Shown here piece by piece: positions 33,358 through 42,008 of a DNA stretch of 64,000 nucleotides. Within the stretch, counting starts at the first letter, position 1. The number at the start of each line of letters is the position of its first letter. The stretch comes from Alloacidobacterium dinghuense. GTDB lineage: Bacteria > Acidobacteriota > Terriglobia > Terriglobales > Acidobacteriaceae. The DNA is taken from assembly GCF_014274465.1 (NCBI RefSeq), contig NZ_CP060394.1, positions 1,240,001 through 1,304,000 of the forward strand. The letters are read 5' to 3'. Both the position numbers and the translations under genes were made by a program. The notes under the pieces are model-generated. The model ran no database searches. It was not told where the DNA came from and was given only the letters and a program-made list of their open reading frames with translations.

Positions 33358-35568
33358 CTAGGCAACGGTGATTGCGGCTATTTCGTAGTCTTCGACGCGG
33401 GGGATGGTGAAGCGCAGGGCTTCGTTTTCGATGTGGAAGGGTATGGTTTGTTCGGCTTTCAAGAGTTCTACGGATTTTGCTTTTACTCCTGCGGGAAGCT
33501 TCATGCTTATGGTCTGCGGGCCTAGTGGGTAGGTTGATTGCATCCAGCCGTGGTGCGCGTTCGGGTTGGTGTAGTTGAGCAGATGGATGGCGTAGCCGGG
33601 TGCGGTTTCCCATGCGAAGATTTCGATGAAGCCGTCGCCTTCGACGTGAACGATGCTTTCGTCGCGGGTGATCCAGCGGATGGTGTTGTGCATGAGGCGA
33701 AGGAGATCGCCGTGGCCGGTGAGCCAGAAGGTGCGCTCGATATCTCCGGGAAACCAGGCGATGCGGCTTGTGCCGGTTTCGCGCAGGACTACGGCCGGTT
33801 CGTCGGTGTGGTTGGGAGATGGGTAGGCGAGTTCCGGCGGATATTGCACGAAGCCGGGGACGACGGTGAGGACGGGTTCGGGCACAGGCTTGAGCGGCAC
33901 GCGGTTCTGCGCGCCGGGCAGCCAGTTGGTGCTGGCGAAGCCTTCGAGGATGGCGTGCGCGCGCTCGATGCGGGCGTAGTAGGCGTTGCCGTTGGTTCCG
34001 ATGATGTCGCCTGCTTTGCTGATGCCGAAGAGATCGGCGAGGGCGAAGTCGGAGCGCGGTTGCAGGTTTTCGTCGTAGAGGCTGGTTTCGAAGCTGGCCA
34101 TGATGGATCCGCCGGAGTGGACGTAGTCGCGAATCTGCTGGCACTGGCGGTCGCTGAGCATGGCGATGTTGGGGAGCAGCAGCGCGCGGTATTTGCTGAG
34201 CCGTTCGGGTTCGAGCTGATTTTCATGTACGAAGTCGAAGGCGTAGCGTCCGCGCAGCAGTGTTTCGTAGATGCCGTGTGTGGTTTCACGCATGTAGTAG
34301 CGTGAGTGTGCGGCGGCGGGGCCTTTGTAGAGCAGTTGTGTGCTCTGGCCTATGACCACGCCGATGTTGGCGATGGAGCGGCGTGTGGTGAGATGCGCGT
34401 CGTGCTTTGCGGTCCACTGGAAGTATTCGGCGCCGACTTTTTGCCAGCGGCGGTCTTCGCAGAATCCTGCTTCAGAACCGATGAAGTGGAAGTAAGGAAC
34501 CATGCCGCTGGCGAGGGTTTCGTTGAGCCACATGTCTGCTTCGGCGGGGTTCTTGGATGCGTTGCGCCAGCGCACACTGCCGGTGGAGTATCCGGCGGTG
34601 ACGTTGGCGGCAAACTTTCCGTTCTGGACGGCGTTGCAGACGCGGCCCTGGAGGCTGCATCCCCAGACGGCGGGGTCGTCGGAGGTGCGGCCCTGGTTGT
34701 CGGCCTGGAACCATGCGGCGATTTTGCCGAGGCGGTCGAGGTCGGGTCCGGCGTGGACGTTGCCGCCGAGGTTGGCGAAGAAGAAGCTTTCGGAGTTTTT
34801 CTCTTTCGCGATGGCGTCGTATTTTTGCCAGAGATCGACGAGGCGGTCATTGAAGGCATGCCAGTAGGCAGTGGTGTCATGCGGCGGCAGCTTGCTGCAG
34901 ATGGCGCAATGGCATTCGGGGAGGCTGCCGATGGGCGGCCATCCGTTTGTGTAGAAGCAGTCGACGATGTAGAGCGAGTTGATTTCGCGCATGATGGCGG
35001 GCACGTAGTCGTCCATGTACGTGGAGAACATGCAGGTCTTGAAAAGGTGCGGCTCTTCGGTGTTGAACTGAACGGAGCCGTCCTTATTGCGCATGGCCCA
35101 TTCGGGGTGCGCGGCGAGCGCGTCCCCCCAGTTGAGATCGGGACTCATGCGGGCGACGACCCGCATGTCGCGTTTCTTTGCCGCGGCGACGCACTCGCCG
35201 AAGAAGTCGCGATTGTTGAGGAATTTTCCGTGGCGGTGGAATGGGACTTTGGATGGATAGAAAGCGAGAATGCCGGTGACGCTGATGAAGACGATGCCGG
35301 CCCCGGCGGAGTGCCAGTAGTTGGCCCACTCTTCGATGTTCATCACGGCGGGATCGTGCTCGGTCATGTTGCTTTGGCCGACGCGGCGGATCTTTTTCTG
35401 CCAGGGTTCGGTGGCGGGATCGGGTGGAGTGAGGCGCGGTGGCAGAGTGACGAGATTCGGCACGGATGTTGCTTCGCTGGTTGTTTGCGCGGGGAGGTTG
35501 ATGTCGAGGGCGGCCACGAGCGGGAGCGCGGCTGCTCCGGTCTTTAAGAAGGCGCGGCGATTGAGCAT
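33358..35568 (-). CDS. Tat-exported glycosidase-like protein (hypothetical glycoside hydrolase 6/GH42-like)
   Basis: A 736-residue protein with a twin-arginine signal (MLNRRAFLKTGAAALPLVAA). A TIM-barrel-like N-terminal half (about 60-400: SPDLNWGDALAAHPEWAMRN, FYTNGWPPIG, CHCAICSKLPPHD, ADMWLNETLASGMVPYFHFI) is followed by a beta-galactosidase trimerisation-like domain (about 430-600: YRALLLPNIAMLSDRQCQQI) and C-terminal beta domains. This order matches putative GHL6-type enzymes of plant-polysaccharide degraders; no enzyme activity is established. The ATG at 35568 has AGGAA upstream and the Tat motif; the longer in-frame start at 35700 is not supported. Confidence 0.82.
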   Translation of the reverse strand: MLNRRAFLKTGAAALPLVAALDINLPAQTTSEATSVPNLVTLPPRLTPPDPATEPWQKKIRRVGQSNMTEHDPAVMNIEEWANYWHSAGAGIVFISVTGILAFYPSKVPFHRHGKFLNNRDFFGECVAAAKKRDMRVVARMSPDLNWGDALAAHPEWAMRNKDGSVQFNTEEPHLFKTCMFSTYMDDYVPAIMREINSLYIVDCFYTNGWPPIGSLPECHCAICSKLPPHDTTAYWHAFNDRLVDLWQKYDAIAKEKNSESFFFANLGGNVHAGPDLDRLGKIAAWFQADNQGRTSDDPAVWGCSLQGRVCNAVQNGKFAANVTAGYSTGSVRWRNASKNPAEADMWLNETLASGMVPYFHFIGSEAGFCEDRRWQKVGAEYFQWTAKHDAHLTTRRSIANIGVVIGQSTQLLYKGPAAAHSRYYMRETTHGIYETLLRGRYAFDFVHENQLEPERLSKYRALLLPNIAMLSDRQCQQIRDYVHSGGSIMASFETSLYDENLQPRSDFALADLFGISKAGDIIGTNGNAYYARIERAHAILEGFASTNWLPGAQNRVPLKPVPEPVLTVVPGFVQYPPELAYPSPNHTDEPAVVLRETGTSRIAWFPGDIERTFWLTGHGDLLRLMHNTIRWITRDESIVHVEGDGFIEIFAWETAPGYAIHLLNYTNPNAHHGWMQSTYPLGPQTISMKLPAGVKAKSVELLKAEQTIPFHIENEALRFTIPRVEDYEIAAITVA

Positions 35569-35642
35569 CAGCGAATTCCTTTTTTCGTCTGCGGAGAAAG
35601 TGTAACGGCGGGGCTGGTCGGGAACGAAACCGAATGCGGACT

Positions 35643-36083
35643 TCAGCGACGTGTTCGGTGAGCGAAGATCCGTCTTTTGCGCAGCTCCCAGGATGCGCAT
35701 GCGAGGAGTGTCCAGACGGCGCTGGCTGTGGCGATTACCATGATTGGATTGTGCGCGGGCAGCATGCGCCAGACTACGAGCGCGAATCCGAAGAGACCGA
35801 TGCAGCCGAGGGCGGCTCCCGCAGAGTCGATGCTGGCGGCCATGCGGCCGCGGTTGGCGCCGTTGTGGCCAATTGCGGCTTTGCGGCGTTTCTCGTGGGT
35901 TGCAATGAGAGTCGCACTGGCGGGGAAGATAGCGGGGAAGGCGAGAAAGAGGCCGCCAATGGCGGGTCCGAAGCGGGTGGCGATGAGTCCGGCTGCGGCG
36001 GTGACCAGTCCACCGAAGAGAAATCGCATGAAGTACTCGTGAGGCTTGGTATCTCTGAGCGCGGAGAATTTGATGTCAACCAT
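35643..36083 (-). CDS. DUF3147-type membrane protein (second of pair)
   Basis: A 146-residue protein with four membrane segments: LFGGLVTAAAGLIATRFGPA, IGGLFLAFPAIFPASATLIA, GAALGCIGLFGFALVVW and IMVIATASAVWTLLAC. The short family pattern matches DUF3147; the function is unknown. It begins one base after the stop of the companion DUF3147 gene, so the two are translationally linked and may form a hetero-oligomer in the inner membrane. Confidence 0.8.
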   Translation of the reverse strand: MVDIKFSALRDTKPHEYFMRFLFGGLVTAAAGLIATRFGPAIGGLFLAFPAIFPASATLIATHEKRRKAAIGHNGANRGRMAASIDSAGAALGCIGLFGFALVVWRMLPAHNPIMVIATASAVWTLLACASWELRKRRIFAHRTRR

Positions 36084-36084
36084 T

Positions 36085-36432
36085 TCACACGCTCCCGCCA
36101 ATGAATGCCCATAAGCCGATAGAGACTGCAAACCAGAAGGGCATCAATGTCAGTGTGGTCAGGAGTGTGTTGGGTCTGAACCGGCGCAAAACCCAACTGG
36201 TGAGGGCCGCATAAACAAAGAAGGCAACAGCACCGAACAGCATCGATCTGGCTTCGAATGCGGTGTAAGGTTTGCCGTGTTCGTGAATGGAAAGGCCCAG
36301 CGTGGCAAGGGCAATGGAAGGCGCGGCTCCGAACAATCCGGCGAAGCTCTTGGGACGAAGAACATCACCCAGCGTCGCGAAGAAGCTCACTACAAATCCG
36401 CCGATGAGGAAACGAAGGAGTAGAGTGCTCAT
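36085..36432 (-). CDS. DUF3147-type membrane protein (first of pair)
   Basis: A 115-residue protein with four membrane segments. The LLRFLIGGFVVSFFATLGDV opening and the KSFAGLFGAAPSIALATLGL stretch match DUF3147, a family of unknown function. It shares its FGAAPSIALA / GLFLAFPAIF element with the companion downstream gene, suggesting a tandem duplication that has diverged. Confidence 0.8.
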   Translation of the reverse strand: MSTLLLRFLIGGFVVSFFATLGDVLRPKSFAGLFGAAPSIALATLGLSIHEHGKPYTAFEARSMLFGAVAFFVYAALTSWVLRRFRPNTLLTTLTLMPFWFAVSIGLWAFIGGSV

Positions 36433-36536
36433 TCAGGTTTGGCGGGACTCCTTGATTCAAGTGGAGCTGCTCCAGTTGCTGTTTCGTAGCAGCAACTCAT
36501 TTTGAAGCTATTGCGGGAGGAATCGTTGTCCCTGCA

Positions 36537-36908
36537 TCAGGCCGGCTTGGGTGCGCTCTGGTGGAAGCCGAGGATGTTTCCTTCTGTGTCCTTGAATGCG
36601 GAGATCCAGCCCATGCCCTGACCGATTTCCTGTTTGGGCAAAATGATGGCGCCGCCTGCGGCTTCGACCTTCTTGCAGGCGTCGTCGATGGAATCGACAC
36701 TGATGTAGTTCATGAAGGGCTGGCCGGGACTGTGGCGCTGCATCAGACCTCCGTTGATGCCGATCTCCCCGTCTTTCCGGGTCTCGACGAAGAAGTAGTT
36801 CATGTTCCAGGGATCGCTGATCTTCCAGCCAAAGGCTTCTTCGTAGAACTTTTTCGCGCGCTGGACGTCGTCAGCAGGGATTTCGAAATGGGCGATTGGG
36901 TTTGGCAT
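36537..36908 (-). CDS. VOC family protein
   Basis: A 123-residue VOC protein of the kind often annotated glyoxalase-like: PIAHFEIPADDVQRAKKFYE at the start, YISVDSIDDACKKVEAAGG in the middle and ISAFKDTEGNILGFHQS at the end. H7 and the late glutamate (DTEGN) are in the usual metal-ligand positions. No substrate can be assigned. Confidence 0.88.
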   Translation of the reverse strand: MPNPIAHFEIPADDVQRAKKFYEEAFGWKISDPWNMNYFFVETRKDGEIGINGGLMQRHSPGQPFMNYISVDSIDDACKKVEAAGGAIILPKQEIGQGMGWISAFKDTEGNILGFHQSAPKPA

Positions 36909-36976
36909 GGCGGGAGGATGATAAACGACGAAGGTGTGAGTGGTCGAAGGAATTGTGATGGGTGGATTGGCTTGCG

Positions 36977-37768
36977 TTACCTGGACTGAATGACCTGGAA
37001 GCGTACAGAGTAGCCGATGCCGATTGAGTAGTCAGGGGTTGCGGCCGAGAGGCCAAAGGTCCAATGGAAGTCGAGCTGCTGATGCGGCGAAAGCTTATAG
37101 GATGTGCCGAAATCAATGAAATGCTGCGGGCCGCCACGCTGGGGGAATGAGCCGGAGTATTCGAGGTAAGCATCCCATGGCAGTTTTAGCTGGCGGGCGA
37201 AGTACACACTGGACTGGCCGGTGAGATTTCGCTGTGCCCCTTCGGTTGGCCACATGAGGGAGAACATTCCGGCGATTGTCCAATTTTTACTGAGCCCGCG
37301 AGACCAGGGAAGCTGGACAGTTGGATCATAGCCGTGGCTCGATATGAGGTTGGCTCCGGTGGGAAAGGCTACGGACGGGATGAGCGAGACATCGAAGCCG
37401 TGAAGTGGCCCGAGTTGCTGTTTGAAGCCGAGGCTCAAATCACCGAACCCGCTAGTGAATCCGGATGGCGTGTCGTCGTTGTTGAAGTAGTTCGGAACGG
37501 CGAAGCGCAGCTCGGTCTTCTGTGCGATTCCAAAACGTATGGAGGTTTCGGGGAAATCAAAGGTGTGCTGGCCCGCGTTGCTGGTGGCTGCAAATCCATT
37601 CTCAAACTGCAGGCTTCCGCAGGGTACAACAATGCTTGAGCTGGTGATTTGCGGACGGTCTGTGGCAATCGTGCTTTGCGCATTCGAGCCGCATTTCTGA
37701 GACTGCGCGTGGAGCGCGCATGTTCCTGCCAACAATGAGAGAAAGAACGCAGAGGCAGTCCGCGTCAT
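36977..37768 (-). CDS. Outer-membrane beta-barrel protein (MetA-pathway phenol degradation/transporter family)
   Basis: A 263-residue exported protein with a signal peptide (ASAFFLSLLAGTCALHAQ) and a chain of amphipathic strands. The opening TIATDRPQITSSSIVVPCGS, FPETSIRFGIAQKTELRFAV and FGDLSLGFKQQLGP matches the family annotated as transporter or phenol MetA degradation protein. It ends in YSVRFQVIQSR, without the classical terminal aromatic. The cargo is unknown. ATG 37768 gives the better signal peptide than 37780. Confidence 0.85.
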   Translation of the reverse strand: MTRTASAFFLSLLAGTCALHAQSQKCGSNAQSTIATDRPQITSSSIVVPCGSLQFENGFAATSNAGQHTFDFPETSIRFGIAQKTELRFAVPNYFNNDDTPSGFTSGFGDLSLGFKQQLGPLHGFDVSLIPSVAFPTGANLISSHGYDPTVQLPWSRGLSKNWTIAGMFSLMWPTEGAQRNLTGQSSVYFARQLKLPWDAYLEYSGSFPQRGGPQHFIDFGTSYKLSPHQQLDFHWTFGLSAATPDYSIGIGYSVRFQVIQSR

Positions 37769-37905
37769 GCACAGGATCATATCCCAGCAGATTAGGTGAT
37801 CTCAGCTTGCTGCATCAGCACAACGCGTTGAGGCCTGCAGAAGCGCTGTCGATTAAAGGCGCCACTATATAATCGGATGCACCCCTTTCATCGAGGACCT
37901 ATTGC

Positions 37906-38844
37906 ATGACGGCAACGATCTCCATTTGTATCCCGTGCTACAAATCGGAGCGTTACATTCGAACAACGATTGAATCGGCATTGGCACAGACTGTGCCCGC
38001 TGACGAGATTTTGATTTCGGACGATAACTCGCCGGATCGAAGTTACGAAATCGTGAAGGAGTATGAAGGGATTTCTGGGGTTCGCATTATTCGCCCGCCG
38101 CAACGCTTCAGCCTTGGAGAGCATTACCGTTTTCTTCTGGAAGAGGCCAAGGGAGATTACATCTGTTTTCTTTCTTCCGATGATGCGCTCATGCCGTCGT
38201 TTGTAGAGACGATGCGGGCAGGGCTTGAAGACAATGTCGCAATGATTGCGGGTGCGAGTCTTGAATGCGATGAGAAACTTGTTCCAAAGCGAGCACGAGG
38301 CATTGCGTTGCCGACGAATACGCTGCATGCGCCTGAAGGCTTTCAGTTCTTTATGGGAGGGAATGCCTATACGATCAGCGTTGCTCTGCTTTCCCGCCAA
38401 ATGCTGTTAGAGACGCCTGCGTTGCCCAGAGAAGCCGACCTGGCAACCGACTGGTATTGGGCCCTGATGCTGGGAACGAAGGGGAAAACCAAGTTCGTGC
38501 GCAAGCCGCTGGGGTACTATCGCGTGCACGGTTTAAACGCCGGCCACAGCAATCCCAATAACTGGCGCAAGGCTACGGCGGCGATGCTGGCCTTTGCGAA
38601 GAAGAATTTGGGTCCGGAGCTGGGAGGAAAACTGGATCGGCGCATCGCCGGGATACAGAATGAAATCGCGGCCACGGAAAGAGGCGAGGGTGAAGCTGTT
38701 TCTTCGGTTCCGTTAAAGGTGAGGCTGAAGGAATTCACGCGGAGACTGATGGCTCTGAATTATCGTTCTCTGCCGAAGGTTATAGTGAAAGCTGAAGCCG
38801 GAGTTGGCATGGCTCTGGCAGAAGCGCGGACGCAGACGAAGTAG
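37906..38844 (+). CDS. Glycosyltransferase family 2
   Basis: A 312-residue GT-A-fold enzyme. The N-terminus SICIPCYKSERYIRTTIESA and ADEILISDDNSPDRS are typical nucleotide-sugar binding elements; the DxD-like motif is in CFLSSDDALMPSF (about 85-97). A C-terminal helical part without clear membrane segments follows the LGYYRVHGLNAGHSN region. It lies about 170 bases upstream of a polysaccharide flippase on the same strand, so it probably contributes to a surface glycan. Donor and acceptor are unknown. Confidence 0.92.
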   Translation: MTATISICIPCYKSERYIRTTIESALAQTVPADEILISDDNSPDRSYEIVKEYEGISGVRIIRPPQRFSLGEHYRFLLEEAKGDYICFLSSDDALMPSFVETMRAGLEDNVAMIAGASLECDEKLVPKRARGIALPTNTLHAPEGFQFFMGGNAYTISVALLSRQMLLETPALPREADLATDWYWALMLGTKGKTKFVRKPLGYYRVHGLNAGHSNPNNWRKATAAMLAFAKKNLGPELGGKLDRRIAGIQNEIAATERGEGEAVSSVPLKVRLKEFTRRLMALNYRSLPKVIVKAEAGVGMALAEARTQTK

Positions 38845-39015
38845 TTGCAACCCCGAGGTTACTGATTCATTTTGAGCATCGAGAACAAGCTGATTGCTCT
38901 GATTCGTTCTCCGGATCTGGATCGATCCTGAATCCTATGAAAGTTGTAGTGGTGAATTGGAAGCGGTGATGAGATCTCTTGAAACATTGCGAGCTTGCGT
39001 GGCGAGGATGGCCGC

Positions 39016-40383
39016 ATGAGTTCGACGAAGAGAAGGCTCGTCGCGTCGTTCATGGCGAATATCTTTGGCCGATTGAGCACTACGATCATCCAGATCGTTT
39101 CTGTGCCGATTTATTTGAGCCATTGGGGTGCGCACCTTTATGGTGAATGGCTCCTTCTGAGCACGATCCCAACGTACTTCAGCCTGAGCGATATTGGACT
39201 GGGAAGCGTCGCCGGGAACGAAATGACCATGCTGGCGGCAGCCGGCAAACTGGATGAAGCGCTGGAGGTTTTCCAAAGCGTGTGGATTGTTACCACGACA
39301 TGCTCTTCGATTGCGGGGCTGCTGCTCTTTGGACTTATCTGGTTTATTCCACTGGATCGATGGCTGCACATACAGCAACTTAGTGTGGTTGACGTGCGCA
39401 TCGTCATACTTTTCCTCGGCCTGTCGACTCTGCTGACCATGCAGGAGACGCTGTTCCAGGCTTGCTTTCGATGCGTTGGACGCTATGCTTACGGCACGAG
39501 CATGAAAACGACATTCACCCTGTCGAGCTTCATGCTGATTCTGGTTCCCGTGATGCTGGGGTTCTCTGCGCGGTGGGTGGCTTTCACATACATGCTGGTC
39601 AATGCGGTGGGAACCCTGGTGTTATGGTTTCTGCTGCGCCGCGAAATTAAGTGGATTAAATTCGGCGTCAAATATGCGCGGCGAAGCGCAGTCAAGCGGT
39701 TGGTTTCACCTGCCGTTGCCATGCTGAGCGTTCCTTTTGCCAACTCCCTCAACCTGCAGGGAATTTTGATTGTCATTGGAAGCATCCTTGGACCGACGGC
39801 TGTGGTGACATTCAGCACAGCGAGGACGATTTCGCGTAGCGCCTATCAGGTGATGCAGTTGGTGAATAACTCGGTGTGGCCGGAAGTGTCGGCTGCTTTT
39901 GGCGCCAGGAATATGGAACTGGCGAGGAAGCTGCATCGACACGCATGCCAGCTCAGCATCTTTCTGTGCTGCTGCGTAACGCTTACGGTTGCTGTGTTTG
40001 GCAAGTATGTGTGGAAGCTGTGGACGATTGGGAAGGTACCCACCGATCCGGTTCTGCTGAACATCATGCTCGCCCAATTGGTGGTTTCATCGTTGTGGTT
40101 TACGAGTTCGGTGATTCCGATCTCGATTAACAAGCACCAAACGATGGCTCGGGTGCTTGTTGTGTCCTCTGTGGTGTCGCTATTGCTTGCGGCGGGGCTG
40201 ATGAAGGTGCCTGCCCTGGAACTGCGCGGAGCGGCCCTGGGGTTGGTGATCGGAGACGCGATCAATGCGTTCTATATTCTCCGCATCAGCCTGCGCTTGC
40301 TTGACGATCATCTTGGGGATTTTGTTCGCAGCATGTTTACTCTTCCGCGGCTTCGGATGTCACGGTCCAAAGTGGCTGCATAG
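39016..40383 (+). CDS. Polysaccharide/O-antigen flippase-like membrane protein (MATE/MOP superfamily)
   Basis: A 455-residue protein with about 12-14 membrane segments of the Wzx/PST type: VASFMANIFGRLSTTIIQIV, SVPIYLSHWGAHLYGEWLLL and LSDIGLGSVAGNEM at the start, and FSTARTISRSAYQVMQLVNN in the middle. Such proteins flip lipid-linked glycans across the inner membrane. ATG 39016 is preferred over the TTG at 38995 because of a GAGG just upstream. It stands next to the GT2 gene; no polymerase or ligase is present, so the rest of the pathway lies elsewhere. Confidence 0.88.
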   Translation: MSSTKRRLVASFMANIFGRLSTTIIQIVSVPIYLSHWGAHLYGEWLLLSTIPTYFSLSDIGLGSVAGNEMTMLAAAGKLDEALEVFQSVWIVTTTCSSIAGLLLFGLIWFIPLDRWLHIQQLSVVDVRIVILFLGLSTLLTMQETLFQACFRCVGRYAYGTSMKTTFTLSSFMLILVPVMLGFSARWVAFTYMLVNAVGTLVLWFLLRREIKWIKFGVKYARRSAVKRLVSPAVAMLSVPFANSLNLQGILIVIGSILGPTAVVTFSTARTISRSAYQVMQLVNNSVWPEVSAAFGARNMELARKLHRHACQLSIFLCCCVTLTVAVFGKYVWKLWTIGKVPTDPVLLNIMLAQLVVSSLWFTSSVIPISINKHQTMARVLVVSSVVSLLLAAGLMKVPALELRGAALGLVIGDAINAFYILRISLRLLDDHLGDFVRSMFTLPRLRMSRSKVAA

Positions 40384-40387
40384 GCAG

Positions 40388-40768
40388 TTAGCTCTGTGCA
40401 TTTTGAACGCGTAGCTTCACGATTTTCTTGATCAGCGCGATTGGCAGCGGCTTGTTGATTGGGAATTGAATCGTACCTTTGGATATTGTGAAGGCTTCTA
40501 GTTCATCTTTGAATGTTTCGATGACGGACGCAGTCGGGAACAAGCTGCAGTGATTGGCAAATGCCGCGTACCACACCAGCACCGTCTTGTGCTTGAACGC
40601 AGGGATGCCGTAGCTGATAACCTCGGTGGACTCACGCGGGACGACAGATCGAATCGCCGCGCGCATCTTTTCCAAAACAGTACGGGCGGGTTCGGGAGTA
40701 ATGGCGAAATAATCATCCACGGTCTTAGGGGACGGGTTGCTTTGCGTGCTGGATTCCTTCTTTTTCAC
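40388..40768 (-). CDS. DUF1801 (YdhG-like) protein
   Basis: A 126-residue protein of the YdhG/DUF1801 family: TVDDYFAITPEPARTVLEKM at the start, then EVISYGIPAFKHKTVLVWYA and TIQFPINKPLPIALIKKIVK at the end. Family members are related in fold to frataxin and some are annotated as iron chaperones; the role is not settled. Its stop lies five bases from that of the convergent flippase gene. Confidence 0.88.
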   Translation of the reverse strand: MKKKESSTQSNPSPKTVDDYFAITPEPARTVLEKMRAAIRSVVPRESTEVISYGIPAFKHKTVLVWYAAFANHCSLFPTASVIETFKDELEAFTISKGTIQFPINKPLPIALIKKIVKLRVQNAQS

Positions 40769-40837
40769 CCGGGCTATGCTACAAGAACCGTTAGTTTCGA
40801 GTCCATTGCGGCTTTGTAATCGGATTTCTCTTTCGTG

Positions 40838-41233
40838 TTAGTTCTCTATGGGACGACCGAAACACAGGACGTATCCGTTGTTATCGGCGATCTCGAAGGC
40901 TCTCAATCCGTCACTTGTGTTGGCTAGTTCTCGATGGATGGAAACGTCTCTGGACAGGAACTCGGCATAGAGCGCGTCGGGATCGCTGGTGTTGATATAA
41001 GCGTCCCAGCGAGCCCATTCGTGGCGCGAACGATTCGGCTGGGGACGGATCTCGGGCGTGATGGCCTTGAAACTGATCATTATTTGGTCGCGTCCGACAA
41101 AGGCCCAGTAGTCGTCGCATTGGCTGTCCCCGCCTCCTTTATAGAGGAGGTTGAATCCCAGTTTGGATTGGTAGAAGTCGAGGGTTTTGCTCAAATCGTC
41201 AACGATGAAGAAGGGAGTAATGCTGTTCAGCAT
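40838..41233 (-). CDS. VOC family protein (bleomycin-resistance-like)
   Basis: A 131-residue VOC protein: ITPFFIVDDLSKTLDFYQSK at the start, WDAYINTSDPDALYAEFLSR in the middle and FEIADNNGYVLCFGRPIEN at the end. The order matches dimeric antibiotic-binding or glyoxalase-like members. The third VOC gene in this window; sequences differ enough that they are not recent copies. Confidence 0.87.
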   Translation of the reverse strand: MLNSITPFFIVDDLSKTLDFYQSKLGFNLLYKGGGDSQCDDYWAFVGRDQIMISFKAITPEIRPQPNRSRHEWARWDAYINTSDPDALYAEFLSRDVSIHRELANTSDGLRAFEIADNNGYVLCFGRPIEN

Positions 41234-41294
41234 GACGAGAGGCTCCGGAAGCGACTATATCGCATCTTCTGCGTCGCCTCCAGCGCGACAGTAT

Positions 41295-41663
41295 TTATGG
41301 ATGGGCGTGACTGATTCCCATTGACTGGGCGATGGAATGGAGCTGCTTGTCGCGCGACCAGAGGATTGTGCCGGGCGTGATCAACGCTGCGGCGATCAGG
41401 TGAGCGTCTACGAAGCCGAGTCCTTTGCGAAAGAGTTTGCGGAATTCAATCATGGCGCGGACTTCGTCGGTTTGCGCGATCCTTACCTTTGGAAGCAGTT
41501 CCAGATCGGCAAGGGTTTTGCGCCGGTCGGGCAGGCTGCCGAGGGCAAGTTCGGTGACAACGAATGGATGAGTCGCGATGTTGTTCTGGAGCAGTTGGTG
41601 TTGGAGTTCGGCGTCTCGTTTGCGAAAGTGGTCGACCCAGATGGACGTATCGGCCAGGATCAT
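41295..41663 (-). CDS. vapC: VapC-type PIN-domain toxin
   Basis: A 122-residue PIN nuclease. The acidic quartet is visible: D5 in MILADTSIWVDHF, E38 in VVTELALGSL, D86 in LGFVDAHLIAAAL and D105 in LWSRDKQL. VapC toxins cut tRNA or rRNA and are neutralised by the cognate VapB. The ATG overlaps the vapB stop (ATGA), typical of this toxin-antitoxin layout. All catalytic residues are kept, so the toxin looks intact. Confidence 0.93.
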   Translation of the reverse strand: MILADTSIWVDHFRKRDAELQHQLLQNNIATHPFVVTELALGSLPDRRKTLADLELLPKVRIAQTDEVRAMIEFRKLFRKGLGFVDAHLIAAALITPGTILWSRDKQLHSIAQSMGISHAHP

Positions 41664-41857
41664 CCTGTTTTTGTCTTTCTGCGTGGGATGTGAGCCATTT
41701 TCGGGGCTGCGCCGCCCAGGTCGGCTAACCTGCGCGCTGCTTCCCGTTCAAGAAGAGCTTTGAGCGCCTCGCGTAATAAGGCGCTATTTTCCTTCAGGCC
41801 GGTATATTCCTGCGCTTTCTTGATGAGTTCGTCGTCCAAGGCTACGGTGGTTCGCAT
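41660..41857 (-). CDS. vapB: VapB-type antitoxin
   Basis: A 65-residue ribbon-helix-helix antitoxin: MRTTVALDDELIKKAQEYTG forms the DNA-binding strand and first helix, followed by ENSALLREALKALLERE, and a basic C-terminus (RRKTKTG) that would contact the toxin. The 3' end overlaps vapC by four bases. VapB-VapC pairs of this type autoregulate their own promoter; the 150-base gap upstream holds repeat copy A1. Confidence 0.92.
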   Translation of the reverse strand: MRTTVALDDELIKKAQEYTGLKENSALLREALKALLEREAARRLADLGGAAPKMAHIPRRKTKTG

Positions 41858-41936
41858 GTGGTTTGCTCCGGCATCGATTTTAGCATTATTTGATGCGCAT
41901 TTCTTGCGCGACTCTGCATTCCGGGGGTTAGCGAAG

Positions 41937-41970
41937 AAAAGCAGATCCTTCGCTGCGCTCAGGATGACAA
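41937..41970. repeat. Dispersed repeat A, copy 1 (GATCCTTCGCTGCGCTCAGG type)
   Basis: AAAAGCAGATCCTTCGCT followed by GCGCTCAGGATGACAA, in the gap between vapB and the VWFA gene. The core pattern recurs at 44386, 57641, 60724 (shorter) and 63392. Confidence 0.85.
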
Positions 41971-42008
41971 ATCTGAAAGCTGGTCAGTTCGCAACAAATG
42001 GTATTGGG

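Noticed and set aside
34306-35547. 413-residue open frame on the plus strand
   Set aside because: It is antisense to the Tat glycosidase-like gene, whose Tat signal and domain pattern are clear. Its composition (glycine, valine, glutamate-rich) is typical of a shadow of a GC-rich gene.
36475-36496. GTTGCTG...CAGCAAC inverted repeat as terminator of the VOC gene at 36537
   Set aside because: The 7-bp stem has no T-run on the relevant strand, so it is too weak to call.
40388-41857. Possible antiphage defence island around vapBC
   Set aside because: Only the VapBC pair is a typical accessory module; the neighbours are DUF1801 and VOC proteins and no nuclease, helicase or sensor gene is present.
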